Counted from the first letter of the stretch, positions 1 to 6,934 are shown. The stretch: 11,848 nucleotides of DNA from DASQEH01 sp035633755 (GCA_035633755.1 DASQEH010000045.1:1-11848); one strand, 5' to 3'. Translations and numbers: made by a program. The notes: generated from the letters alone by a model not told the origin.

Positions 1-520
1 CTGAGCCGAACCTCCACCGGCGCAAGAAGATCCACGGTCCGCCGTCGTAGCGCCACAGCTCCAGTCCGACGGCCCGAGTCGTCTCCGGTTGGAAGACCTT
101 GCGCAGCCGGTCGAGCGTGGCTCGGGCGAGCTCCGGTTCGGTCTTGTTCTGCACCGTCACGTGTGGGCGGAAGGGTTGGGCGTCCTGGCGGGTGAGGTGT
201 GGGCGCCACCGGTCCTGCAGCTGGCGATGGAGGAGCTGTGCCTCCTGGGCTGCGAGCCGGTAGGCGACACCTCGGCCGAGCGGGTAGACCTCGGTGACGA
301 AGACGGGGAACGGTGGGGTGGCGGACAGACGGCCCAACTCGGCGTCGATCTCTGGGCGGAGGTACGCGGGAAGCGCGTGGAACAGCGTGACGTGCGCCCC
401 GACCGCCGTACGGCCCTCAGGGAAGAGCTCCGTCCGCTCGGCCTCGAAGCGCGCCTGCGCATGGTCGTCGAGCTGCAGCGTGACGACCAGGGGCCGCTCG
501 TCCTCAGTTGGACCACTCAT
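1..520 (-). CDS. 2'-5' RNA ligase family protein (3' end cut by window edge)
   Basis: The frame opens with ATG at 520 and stays open to the left edge (173 residues visible, no stop). It carries the two HxT-type motifs of the 2H phosphoesterase superfamily: HVTLFHALP at residues 43-51 and HVTVQNK at 120-126. The 77-residue spacing and the two-lobed layout fit the LigT/2'-5' RNA ligase family. Such proteins act in the cytoplasm on 2',3'-cyclic phosphate or 2'-5' linked RNA ends; the true substrate in actinobacteria is usually unknown. The visible C-terminal part (WRYDGGPWIFLRRWRF) resembles a last strand, so few residues are probably missing. A GAGGG ribosome site (complement of 527-531) sits 6 bases before the ATG and supports this start. 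The gene diverges from the ABC importer operon, with no evident functional link. The family call is firm; the substrate is not known. Confidence 0.85.
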   Translation of the reverse strand, partial: MSGPTEDERPLVVTLQLDDHAQARFEAERTELFPEGRTAVGAHVTLFHALPAYLRPEIDAELGRLSATPPFPVFVTEVYPLGRGVAYRLAAQEAQLLHRQLQDRWRPHLTRQDAQPFRPHVTVQNKTEPELARATLDRLRKVFQPETTRAVGLELWRYDGGPWIFLRRWRFGS

Positions 521-580
521 CTCGGACCCTCACCCTTACCAGTGCCATCCGCGCTCACGACTAGTGCTCTTGTTCTTGTG

Positions 581-595
581 CGATGAGCTTCATCG
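581..595. promoter_or_regulatory. Short palindrome between ligase gene and ABC operon
   Basis: CGATGA and TCATCG form perfect 6-base arms around the 3-base centre GCT. The site lies in the 277-base divergent intergenic stretch (521-797), about 60 bases upstream of the RNA ligase ATG. It could be a regulator site for either gene. That is inference from symmetry and location only, and a palindrome this short can arise by chance. Confidence 0.2.
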
Positions 596-785
596 AACAG
601 GGTGACTGACAGATCTTCATCGCCCCTGGAACCGTCCCACGCGGAGAACGGCGCGCAGTTCATGGCAACGGCGCCCCACCAGCGTCCTCATGCCGCGGAG
701 CGAACCCTTGAACGCACGCGAAATCCCGGCTCGGCGTCCTCAGGCGGACACGACCAGGCTGTCAGGTCAGCATCGGTTGTCGGTC

Positions 786-797
786 TACTGTTCACTC
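786..797 (+). promoter_or_regulatory. Putative -10 element of a leaderless promoter for the binding-protein gene
   Basis: TACTGT at 786-791 fits the TAnnnT pattern of a sigma-70-type -10 hexamer. Its last base is 7 positions before the A of the ATG at 798, the distance expected if transcription starts on the start codon itself. No ribosome site precedes this ATG, which agrees with a leaderless mRNA, common in actinobacteria. I see no good -35 hexamer at 16-18 bases upstream. Confidence 0.35.
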
Positions 798-1610
798 ATG
801 ACCAATCGAACGTTGAAGTCCGCCATGACCGCCGCCCTCCTGGTGGTGAGCCTGGCCGCCTGCGCAAGCGACACCGAGAAGACCACCACCGATTCTGGTG
901 TCGAGGTCATTGTGGACGGAAAGCTGACCGTCTGCACTCACTTGCCCTACGAGCCGTTCCAGTACAACGAGGGCGGGGAGATCGTCGGCTTCGACGTCGA
1001 CCTGATGGACCTTGTGGCCGAGGACGTCGGCCTCGAGCAGACCATCGTCAACACGCCGTTCGAGACGATCGAGACCGGTCAAGCCATGGCCACCGGCAAG
1101 TGCGACATCGCGGCCGCGGGGATGACCATCACGGAGGAGCGTGACAAGGTCATCGACTTCTCCGATCCCTACTTCAACGCCACGCAGGCCCTGCTCACCA
1201 AGAAGGGCGCCGGCTACGACTCGCTGGAGTCGCTCGACGGCAAGACACTGGGCGTCCAGATCGGCACCACTGGGCAGGAGTACGCCGAGGACAACGCCCC
1301 CGAGGGCGTCGAGCTCAAGGTGTTCGAGGACCTGGCCCTGCTGCTGGAGGCGGTCAAGAGCGGGAGCGTCGACGCCGGGATCAACGACAACACCGTGCTG
1401 ATCGGCTACGCCGCGGACAACCCCGACACCGAGATGACGGTGGAGTTCGACACCGGTGAGCAGTACGGCTTCGGCGTTGCCGAAGGCGAGGGCAAGGAAC
1501 TGCTTGACGCCGTCAACAAGGCATTCGCCGAGGCGCACGAGGACGGCACCTACGAGAAGATCTTCAAGCAGTACTTCCCGACGCTGGAAGTGCCCACGAA
1601 CCTCAGCTGA
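798..1610 (+). CDS. Polar amino-acid ABC transporter substrate-binding lipoprotein
   Basis: This 270-residue protein begins with a lipoprotein signal: positively charged start, hydrophobic stretch at residues 9-19, and lipobox LAAC with Cys22 as the acylation site. A Ser/Asp/Thr-rich linker follows, then a type 3 solute-binding domain from about residue 40. Family hallmarks visible are PYEPFQY (50-56), GFDVDLMDLV (64-73), AGMTITEERDKVIDFSDPYF (107-126, with Arg115 in the usual ligand-carboxylate position) and DAGINDN (192-198). Cys46 and Cys102 could form a disulfide. It should capture a polar amino acid such as glutamate or glutamine outside the membrane and deliver it to the permease encoded 30 bases downstream. 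An ATG at 690 would add 36 unlikely residues ahead of the signal peptide, so 798 was chosen. The exact ligand cannot be read from the sequence. Confidence 0.93.
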   Translation: MTNRTLKSAMTAALLVVSLAACASDTEKTTTDSGVEVIVDGKLTVCTHLPYEPFQYNEGGEIVGFDVDLMDLVAEDVGLEQTIVNTPFETIETGQAMATGKCDIAAAGMTITEERDKVIDFSDPYFNATQALLTKKGAGYDSLESLDGKTLGVQIGTTGQEYAEDNAPEGVELKVFEDLALLLEAVKSGSVDAGINDNTVLIGYAADNPDTEMTVEFDTGEQYGFGVAEGEGKELLDAVNKAFAEAHEDGTYEKIFKQYFPTLEVPTNLS

Positions 1611-1630
1611 TCGCCCGCCCCCCGCCCGAC

Positions 1631-1636
1631 AGGAGG
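1631..1636 (+). promoter_or_regulatory. Ribosome binding site of the permease gene
   Basis: AGGAGG is a perfect Shine-Dalgarno sequence. It lies 4 bases before the ATG at 1641 and 10 bases before an in-frame ATG at 1647, so the protein may begin at either (MAMSRRRR or MSRRRR). Spacing does not settle the choice. Confidence 0.7.
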
Positions 1637-1640
1637 CGCC

Positions 1641-2435
1641 ATGGCCATGAGCCGACGCAGGCGTGCGCAGGTGTCGCGCGGGATCCAGTACGGCATCCTC
1701 GCGATCCTGGCTGTGGTGGTGGCGCTGGCGGCCGACTGGACGTCGCTGGCTGAGAACTTCGCCGACCCGGAGATCGTCGCGGGGATGTTCCCGGAGGTGC
1801 TCTCGACGGCCCTGAAGAACACCGCCCTCTACACCGCGTGCGGCTTCATCTTCGGCCTGGGGCTCGGCGTGGTGCTGGCTCTGATGCGGCTCTCGCCCGT
1901 GGGGCCGTACCGGTGGCTGGCGACGACCTTCATCGAGTTCTTCCGTGGGCTGCCGGCGCTGGTGGTGTTCATTGCCCTCAGCGTCGGCGTCCCGACCGCC
2001 TTCCCGGGGCGGGAGGTGCCCGGCGACACGCTCGGCATCGCCACGCTGGCCCTGGGCCTGGTGGGGGGCGCCTACATGGCCGAGACGATCCGCGCAGGCA
2101 TCCAGGCGGTGCCGAAGGGCCAGATGGAGGCGGCCCGGTCGCTCGGGATGTCGCAGTCCCGGGCCATGGTCTCGATCGTGGTCCCGCAGGCCTTCCGGAT
2201 CATCCTGCCGCCCCTGACCAACGAGCTGATCCTGCTGACGAAGGACTCCTCGCTGGTCTACCTCCTCGGCTACACGACCGCATCGATCGAGCTGACCTCG
2301 TTTGGCCGGGAGGTGCTGAACCAGGAGAAGTCCATGACGCCGCTGATCGTCATCTCGTTCTGCTACCTGCTGATCACGGTGCCGCTGTCGATCATCGTCC
2401 GCCGCATGGAAGCTCGAGCCGGAAAGGCACGCTGA
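1641..2435 (+). CDS. Amino-acid ABC transporter permease (HisM/GlnP family)
   Basis: This is a 264-residue membrane protein. A basic N terminus (SRRRRAQ) is followed by hydrophobic segments at about residues 15-32, 62-82, 104-117, 132-150, 185-200 and 232-253. The region from about 50 to 255 matches the binding-protein-dependent permease fold, with the family's FIEFFRGLPALV (97-108) and the cytoplasmic EAA loop EAARSLG (163-169) through VVPQAFRIILPP (180-191), which docks onto the ATPase. With only one permease gene in the operon, a homodimeric channel is likely. It is coupled to the gene before it (30-base gap) and overlaps the ATPase start by one base (TGATG). Substrate is presumably a polar amino acid, inferred from the binding protein. 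Confidence 0.93.
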   Translation: MAMSRRRRAQVSRGIQYGILAILAVVVALAADWTSLAENFADPEIVAGMFPEVLSTALKNTALYTACGFIFGLGLGVVLALMRLSPVGPYRWLATTFIEFFRGLPALVVFIALSVGVPTAFPGREVPGDTLGIATLALGLVGGAYMAETIRAGIQAVPKGQMEAARSLGMSQSRAMVSIVVPQAFRIILPPLTNELILLTKDSSLVYLLGYTTASIELTSFGREVLNQEKSMTPLIVISFCYLLITVPLSIIVRRMEARAGKAR

Positions 2436-3199
2436 TGACCGACCACACCGTGACCCGCGAAGCGCGTCGCGACGCGGCGATAGACGTCCTCGACCTGCAC
2501 AAGTACTTCGGTGACAACGAGGTGCTCAAGGGCATCGACTTCCACGTCGACAACGGCGAGGTGGTCTGTGTGATCGGCCCGTCCGGGTCCGGCAAGTCGA
2601 CGCTGTTGCGCTGCGTGAACCTCCTCGAGGAGCCGACCTCCGGGCAGATCTTCGTGGAGGGAATCGAGATCACCGATCCCGACATCGACGTCGACGCGGT
2701 GCGCAGTCGGATCGGCATGGTGTTTCAGCAGTTCAACCTCTTCCCGCACCTGTCGGTGCTGCGCAACCTCACCATCGCACAGCAGAAGGTGCGCAAGCGG
2801 GACAAGGGGGACTCGGAGGAGGTCGCGCGCCGCAACCTCGACCGCGTCGGGCTCGCGGAGAAGGAGGACGCCTACCCGGCCCACCTCTCCGGAGGCCAGA
2901 TGCAGCGCGTGGCGATCGCCCGGGCGCTGTCCATGGACCCTGACATGATGCTGTTCGACGAGCCGACCAGCGCGCTGGACCCGGAGCTCGTCGGCGACGT
3001 GCTCGCGGTGATGAAGGACCTCGCCTCCGAGGGCATGACGATGATGGTGGTGACGCACGAGATGGGCTTCGCCCGCGAGGTCGGCGACAAGCTGGTGTTC
3101 ATGGACGGCGGGATCATCGTGGAGGAGGGCCTCCCGGCCGAGGTGCTGGCCAATCCCCGTCACGAGCGGACGCAGGAGTTTCTGGCCAAGGTCCTCTAG
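2435..3199 (+). CDS. Amino-acid ABC transporter ATP-binding protein (GlnQ/HisP type)
   Basis: This 254-residue cytoplasmic ATPase has every ABC motif in place: Walker A GPSGSGKST (48-56), Q-loop FQQFNLFPH (97-105), signature LSGGQ (151-155), Walker B MMLFDEP (171-177), D-loop SALD (179-182) and switch His208. The sequences FQQFNLFPHLSVL and TSALDPELVGDVL are typical of the polar amino-acid uptake (PAAT) subfamily. It should energise import through the permease just upstream. The ATG at 2435 overlaps the permease stop by one base, indicating translational coupling. The same frame stays open upstream to 1838, but that part lies inside the permease gene in another frame and reads as low-complexity sequence, so it was not used. 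The length is normal for the family. Confidence 0.95.
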   Translation: MTDHTVTREARRDAAIDVLDLHKYFGDNEVLKGIDFHVDNGEVVCVIGPSGSGKSTLLRCVNLLEEPTSGQIFVEGIEITDPDIDVDAVRSRIGMVFQQFNLFPHLSVLRNLTIAQQKVRKRDKGDSEEVARRNLDRVGLAEKEDAYPAHLSGGQMQRVAIARALSMDPDMMLFDEPTSALDPELVGDVLAVMKDLASEGMTMMVVTHEMGFAREVGDKLVFMDGGIIVEEGLPAEVLANPRHERTQEFLAKVL

Positions 3200-3224
3200 G
3201 ACGACGAACGGCTCAACGCCAGAA

Positions 3225-3273
3225 GACCCGCATGACAGCCTGGGGCGAAGAATCTGACGCTGTCATGCGGGTC
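3225..3273. terminator. Bidirectional hairpin terminator between convergent genes
   Basis: Perfect 15-base arms (GACCCGCATGACAGC at 3225-3239 and its exact complement at 3259-3273) enclose a 19-base loop. The hairpin lies 25 bases past the ATPase stop and 20 bases past the propeller-gene stop on the other strand, so it can serve both. It has no T-tract, which is common for high-GC actinobacterial terminators. Confidence 0.75.
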
Positions 3274-3293
3274 CGCTGGGTTGGGCGGTCCGT

Positions 3294-4463
3294 TCAGGCG
3301 TAGACCGCGAAGTGGGGGTGCGGCTTGCCGCTGATCTTCGTGAAGTCCCCGCCGAGGTAGAGCCGGGTCGCGTCGTTCTCCAACGCCCAGATACCGAGTG
3401 GGCTGTTGACGCGGGGTCCGAAGTCCAAGACCTTGCCGGTCTCTTGGTCGACCGCTGCGATCTTGTAGCGATCGAAGCCCGCGAAGGAGCCGGCGCCGCC
3501 GAAGTGACCGCCGCAGTAGACCGTGCCCTTGATGGTGGTGACGGCTTGCATGTTGCCGTTACCGCGGTGACTCCAGTCGGTCCTTCCCGTGCTTGCATCC
3601 AGGGACGTGCAGCCGCCCCCGCCGCCGGCGACAGCGGCCAGCAGGTCGTCCCCATCGAGGTGGAGGTCGATCGCAGGCGCCTCCTTGCCGGCATTGGTGG
3701 CTCCTGCGTTGAATCCGGCGGTGAGGGTGCCTGGTCTCGACGTATTGATGCTGGCGATGTACTGGCCGGCGGTGTTCTCGTTGACTCTGGTGAAGTCGCC
3801 GCCCACGTACATGCGCGATCCATCGCCCGACACAGCCAGGGTACGAACGCGCGCGTCGAGACGGGGAGTCCACAGGGTGCCGAGTTCGCCGGTGCTCATG
3901 CTGACGCGACCCAGGTACGGCCGTGCTACGCCCGCCAGCGCGGTGAAGTTGCCCCCCACGTACAGCTGCCCGCTCTTGACCGCAAGAGCGGAGACAACGC
4001 CACCCGTGGCCCGGGGCGCCCATGACGCAAGGTCGCCAGTGCCACTATCGACAGCTGCCAGGTGGGTGCGCCTGTCACTGCCGACCCGGGTGAAGTCGCC
4101 TCCCAGATAGACCCGACCACCTGAAAGCGCGAGCGATCGCACAACGCCGTTGGGGTTGGGTCGCCAGGAGGCGTCGAACTCGCCCGAGTCGGGGTCGAAG
4201 GCCGCAACATTGGCAATGGCCAACGGCTTCGTCCCATCCTGGTCAGTGACTTCCGTGAAGTTCCCAGCCACGTAGACTCGATCAGAGACGGGGTCGGCGA
4301 GGATGGCAAGAACGCGCCCGTTAGTGCCCCACGTCTGTTGCAGGTTCAGGTCGGTCGTGGCGCTGGCCGGCACCGCAGACACGGCGGTGACGCACGCCAG
4401 GCCGGCGAGGCCTGGGAGGACGCGTGAGGCAACGAAGCCCCATGCTTCGGTAGCTAACGACAT
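3294..4463 (-). CDS. Secreted beta-propeller protein, about seven YVGGDFT-type blades
   Basis: This is a 389-residue protein with a Sec-type signal peptide: hydrophobic stretch at about residues 17-30 and likely cleavage after PASA (Ala35). The mature part is built from repeats of about 50 residues, each with a strand ending in Tyr-x-(Gly/Ala)-Gly/Asn-x-Phe: YVAGNFT (64), YLGGDFT (119), YVGGNFT (168), YVGGDFT (219), YCGGHF (316) and YLGGDFT (369). The 97-residue gap after 219 holds a degenerate repeat (LLAAVAGGGGG, from about 274), giving seven blades. Linkers such as AAVDSGTGDLASW recur. This resembles the DUF5122/delta-60 class of beta-propellers. There is no enzyme motif; a binding or adhesive role outside the cell is inference. 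Cys285 and Cys317 could form a disulfide between neighbouring blades. The gene faces the Tad operon divergently. Start ATG at 4463 is chosen for its signal peptide; only a weak AAGG precedes it. Confidence 0.85.
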   Translation of the reverse strand: MSLATEAWGFVASRVLPGLAGLACVTAVSAVPASATTDLNLQQTWGTNGRVLAILADPVSDRVYVAGNFTEVTDQDGTKPLAIANVAAFDPDSGEFDASWRPNPNGVVRSLALSGGRVYLGGDFTRVGSDRRTHLAAVDSGTGDLASWAPRATGGVVSALAVKSGQLYVGGNFTALAGVARPYLGRVSMSTGELGTLWTPRLDARVRTLAVSGDGSRMYVGGDFTRVNENTAGQYIASINTSRPGTLTAGFNAGATNAGKEAPAIDLHLDGDDLLAAVAGGGGGCTSLDASTGRTDWSHRGNGNMQAVTTIKGTVYCGGHFGGAGSFAGFDRYKIAAVDQETGKVLDFGPRVNSPLGIWALENDATRLYLGGDFTKISGKPHPHFAVYA

Positions 4464-4472
4464 GCTGCCTGC

Positions 4473-4500
4473 CTTCTATCAGAGGTACGCGAAACGTCAA
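4473..4500 (-). promoter_or_regulatory. Candidate promoter of the propeller gene
   Basis: On the minus strand TTGACG (complement of 4495-4500) resembles a sigma-70 -35 box. TAGAAG (complement of 4473-4478) follows after 16 bases as a possible -10. Transcription would then start within a few bases of the ATG at 4463, giving a very short leader. The -35 is good and the -10 mediocre. Confidence 0.35.
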
Positions 4501-4501
4501 A

Positions 4502-4514
4502 ATTACATCGTAAT
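4502..4514. promoter_or_regulatory. AT-rich palindrome next to the propeller promoter
   Basis: ATTAC and GTAAT are perfect arms around the centre ATC. The site lies one base beyond the putative -35 box at 4495-4500 and is flanked by two direct copies of CGAAAC (4490-4495 and 4519-4524). It is markedly AT-richer than its surroundings. A regulator-binding site is a reasonable inference, but no known regulator motif was recognised. Confidence 0.3.
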
Positions 4515-4713
4515 CCTACGAAACCGGGCTCGTATTCGGCAAATCGCAGGGCTCCTTCACTTTGCGTGATCGTCGGCTCCGGGTGACGGGCGGGTGGTGC
4601 CTCCAGGCTCGCCGGTTGTCGCTGCTGCGGGTGGCCCGCTGACGGTGAAGATCCCTCTTGTCCGCCGCGGAGCCTGTCTATGACCTAGAGGCTTTAGGGG
4701 GCGTGACTGGTTG

Positions 4714-4722
4714 TTATCCACA
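4714..4722 (+). promoter_or_regulatory. Perfect DnaA-box match upstream of tadA
   Basis: TTATCCACA matches the consensus DnaA-binding nonamer (TTATNCACA) exactly. It stands alone in the region about 75 bases before the tadA start, with no origin features such as clustered boxes around it. It could be a DnaA regulatory site or chance. Confidence 0.3.
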
Positions 4723-4785
4723 CGCCACTTAACCGGTATGGCGGATTCGTCCGGCTTAGGTGAGACTCCTTGTCCTTGTCTTCCA

Positions 4786-4791
4786 GGGAGG
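4786..4791 (+). promoter_or_regulatory. Ribosome binding site that decides the tadA start
   Basis: GGGAGG lies 4 bases before the GTG at 4796. The frame also opens with GTG at 4760, but nothing resembling a ribosome site precedes that codon, and the 12 extra residues (MRLLVLVFQGGA) look like translated leader. Confidence 0.55.
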
Positions 4792-4795
4792 TGCC

Positions 4796-6076
4796 GTGCG
4801 TCGGATCGGAGTGTCAGACGGCTCTGCGGTTGTGGAGCTGCTTGACGCCGAGGTGCGCGACGAGGTCCGGCGCAGTGGGGTCGACCCGTTGACCCAGGTG
4901 GACGCGGTACGTGGGTTCGCCGAGTCAGCGGTGATGGCGCACGACCAACGCAGCTTGTCCGGTGTGGTGCGTCCCGTGGATGATCCCGTCGCCGTTGTGG
5001 ACGAGCTGGTGGCTCGGGTGGCTGGGTTCGGACCGCTGCAGGGGTACCTCGATGATCCGACGGTGGAGGAGATTTGGATCAACGAGCCGGAGCGGGTGTT
5101 CGTGGCCCGAGATGGACGCCACGAGCTGACCACCACGATCTTGTCCTCAACTGAGGTGAAGGACTTGATCGAGCGCATGCTTAAGACGTCGGGGCGTCGC
5201 CTGGATATGTCCAGTCCCTTCGTCGACGCCATGCTGCCGTCGGGTCATCGTCTGCACGTGGTCCTCGACGGAGTCACCCGCGGTTTCAGTGCTGTGAACG
5301 TCCGCAAGTTCGTGGCGAAGGCACGACGCCTGTATGACCTGGTGGAACTGGGCACCGTGACAGCCCAGGCCGCCACCTTCCTCGACGCGTGCGTCGTCGC
5401 GGGCCTGAACATCGTGGTGTCGGGCGGAACCCAGGCCGGCAAGACGACCATGCTCAACACGCTTGCGTCGGCCGTTCCGGGTCGCGAGCGGATCGTCTCG
5501 GTGGAGGAGGTGTACGAGCTCCAAATCGAGCATCCCGACTGGGTTGCCATGCAGACAAGACAGGCTGGCCTGGAGGGCACCGGTGAGATAAAGCTGCGCA
5601 CGCTGGTCAAGGAGGCCTTGCGCATGCGGCCGTCGAGGGTCATCGTCGGCGAGGTCAGGGCCGAGGAGTGCCTCGACCTCCTGCTCGCACTGAACAGTGG
5701 CTTGCCTGGCCTAGCAACGGTCCACGCGAACTCCGCACGCGAGGCGCTTGTCAAGCTGTGCACGCTGCCGTTGCTCGCCGGAGAGAACATCTCGTCGCGG
5801 TTCGTGGTGCCGACGGTGGCGGCGAGTGTCGACATTGTCGTGCAGGTCGCCGTGCTCTCCGATGGCAAGCGACGGGTGCGGGAGATCGTGGCCGTGCCGG
5901 GTCGAGTCGAGGCCGACGTCATCGAGACCGAGCCGATCTTCTCCACGCAGGCCGGCGCGTTGGTGCGCGTCCACGGCATGCCTCCTCGCCTTGAGAACTT
6001 TGCAACTCACGGCATCGACGTTCACGCGTTGCTGGCGAGCGAGTCCGGGGACGCCATGCACCGCTCGGCGTTCTAG
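4796..6076 (+). CDS. tadA: Tad pilus assembly ATPase TadA (CpaF family)
   Basis: This 426-residue member of the secretion ATPase family should be the hexameric cytoplasmic motor that drives Tad pilus assembly. Numbered from the GTG at 4796, the N-terminal domain contains FGPLQGYLDDPTVEEIWIN (78-96), typical of CpaF proteins. The catalytic domain has Walker A GGTQAGKTT (210-218), the Asp-box-like region VSVEEVYELQI (234-244, acidic Glu pair), Walker B RVIVGEVR (281-288) and the His box GLATVHANS (305-313). It is the first gene of the operon, and its TAG is followed directly by the GTG of tadB with no gap. In many actinobacteria a CpaE/Ssd-like gene precedes tadA; here there is none. Family assignment is certain; the start could also be GTG 4760 or GTG 4811. 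Confidence 0.94.
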   Translation: MRRIGVSDGSAVVELLDAEVRDEVRRSGVDPLTQVDAVRGFAESAVMAHDQRSLSGVVRPVDDPVAVVDELVARVAGFGPLQGYLDDPTVEEIWINEPERVFVARDGRHELTTTILSSTEVKDLIERMLKTSGRRLDMSSPFVDAMLPSGHRLHVVLDGVTRGFSAVNVRKFVAKARRLYDLVELGTVTAQAATFLDACVVAGLNIVVSGGTQAGKTTMLNTLASAVPGRERIVSVEEVYELQIEHPDWVAMQTRQAGLEGTGEIKLRTLVKEALRMRPSRVIVGEVRAEECLDLLLALNSGLPGLATVHANSAREALVKLCTLPLLAGENISSRFVVPTVAASVDIVVQVAVLSDGKRRVREIVAVPGRVEADVIETEPIFSTQAGALVRVHGMPPRLENFATHGIDVHALLASESGDAMHRSAF

Positions 6077-6934
6077 GTGGGCGCGGCGGTCGGCCTGATC
6101 GGCGGCGTAGGGCTCTTGTTGGTCTGGCGGTCCTTCACCTCACCACCCACCGCCCGTGGGACATGGAGATCCGGTGACCGAGGCTTGGAGCGGCTCCTGC
6201 GGGGCGCCGGCATCGCCACGGTGACCCCACTCGGCCTGCTGACGCTGTCGATACTGAGCGCCCTCGCGATGGGGTTGGCCGTGCTCGTACTTTCGCGAAC
6301 CCTCCCGGTGGCCGTCGTCTTTGCGCTCATTGCGGCATACGGCCCCGTGGCGATTGTCAAGGGGAGATTCGAGCGGCGTCGCAGGGAACTCGCCGATGTC
6401 TGGCCGGAGGCGGTGGACAATCTCGCTTCGGCGATCCGAGCTGGCCTGTCGCTTCCCGAAGCGCTCACCCAACTCGGGGAGCGTGGACCGGAGTCATTGC
6501 GTCCGGCTTTCAGACGTTTCGGAGGCGACTACCTGGCCACTGGCCGATTCGGCGACTGCCTCGACCGGTTGAAGGAGGACCTGGCTGACCCGGTGGGGGA
6601 TCGAGTCGTGGCGGCGCTGAGAATCGCCAGGGACGTCGGGGGAGGCGACCTTGGGCGCATGTTGCGTTCGTTGTCGCGCTTCTTGCGTGACGACGTACGA
6701 ACTCGGTCCGAGTTGGAGGCCCGACAGGCGTGGGTCGTCAATGGAGCCAGGCTCGCGGTCGCCTCGCCGTGGGCGGTGCTGCTTGCCCTGTCCATGCAGC
6801 CGGAAGTTATCGGTCGGTACAACTCTGCTGCTGGTGTTGTCATTCTGGGCGTCGGCGCCACGGCATGCTGGCTGGCGTACCGACTTATGGTTCGGCTCGG
6901 TCGACTGCCACAGGAGCGGCGGGTGCTGACATGA
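6077..6934 (+). CDS. tadB: Tad platform protein TadB (type II secretion F family)
   Basis: This is a 285-residue inner-membrane protein. It has an N-terminal hydrophobic segment (2-17), a hydrophobic pair at about 50-95, a cytoplasmic domain with the family pattern WPEAVDNLASAIRAGLSLPE (109-128) running to about 220, and two C-terminal membrane segments (about 225-241 and 250-270). The pattern of a polar helix carrying Leu-Ala-x-Ala-Ile-Arg-Ala-Gly-Leu and then Glu-Ala-Leu is typical of T2SSF domains. Together with TadC it should form the platform on which TadA acts. The GTG start abuts the tadA stop, and the last codon overlaps the tadC start (ATGA), both signs of translational coupling. No ribosome site of its own is evident. 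Confidence 0.92.
   Translation: MGAAVGLIGGVGLLLVWRSFTSPPTARGTWRSGDRGLERLLRGAGIATVTPLGLLTLSILSALAMGLAVLVLSRTLPVAVVFALIAAYGPVAIVKGRFERRRRELADVWPEAVDNLASAIRAGLSLPEALTQLGERGPESLRPAFRRFGGDYLATGRFGDCLDRLKEDLADPVGDRVVAALRIARDVGGGDLGRMLRSLSRFLRDDVRTRSELEARQAWVVNGARLAVASPWAVLLALSMQPEVIGRYNSAAGVVILGVGATACWLAYRLMVRLGRLPQERRVLT

Larger units (their letters stand above)
4515..4795. other. Rest of the divergent intergenic region before the Tad operon
   Basis: The full non-coding stretch between the propeller and tadA starts is about 330 bases (4464-4795). Besides the sites listed separately it holds small inverted repeats: GCGGG/CCCGC around TGG (4627-4639) and CGCCA/TGGCG around 11 bases (4723-4743). No convincing -35/-10 pair for the Tad operon could be picked out, although one must lie here if the operon has its own promoter. 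No small coding frame with a ribosome site was seen. Confidence 0.5.

Noticed and set aside
792..1538. Long minus-strand open frame (248 codons) opposite the binding-protein gene
   Set aside because: It mirrors the high-GC third-position pattern of the plus-strand gene, whose protein has clear family motifs; the antisense product shows no recognisable domain.
1838..2434. Upstream extension of the ABC ATPase frame
   Set aside because: It lies inside the permease gene in another frame and reads as Arg/Gly/Ala-rich low-complexity sequence; the ATG at 2435 with one-base overlap is the proper start.
2363..3163. Minus-strand open frame (266 codons) opposite the ABC ATPase
   Set aside because: His/Val/Leu-rich antisense shadow of a gene with all ABC motifs; no start signal or domain.
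3312..4025. Plus-strand open frame inside the propeller gene
   Set aside because: The minus-strand product has a signal peptide and regular repeats; the plus-strand frame has neither.
4303..4569. Plus-strand 88-codon frame running from the propeller gene into the intergenic region
   Set aside because: It has no ribosome site, mostly overlaps the propeller coding sequence, and shows no protein-like pattern.
4700..4760. Possible replication origin because of the DnaA box
   Set aside because: Only one box was found, with no clustered boxes, AT-rich unwinding region or dnaA/dnaN nearby.
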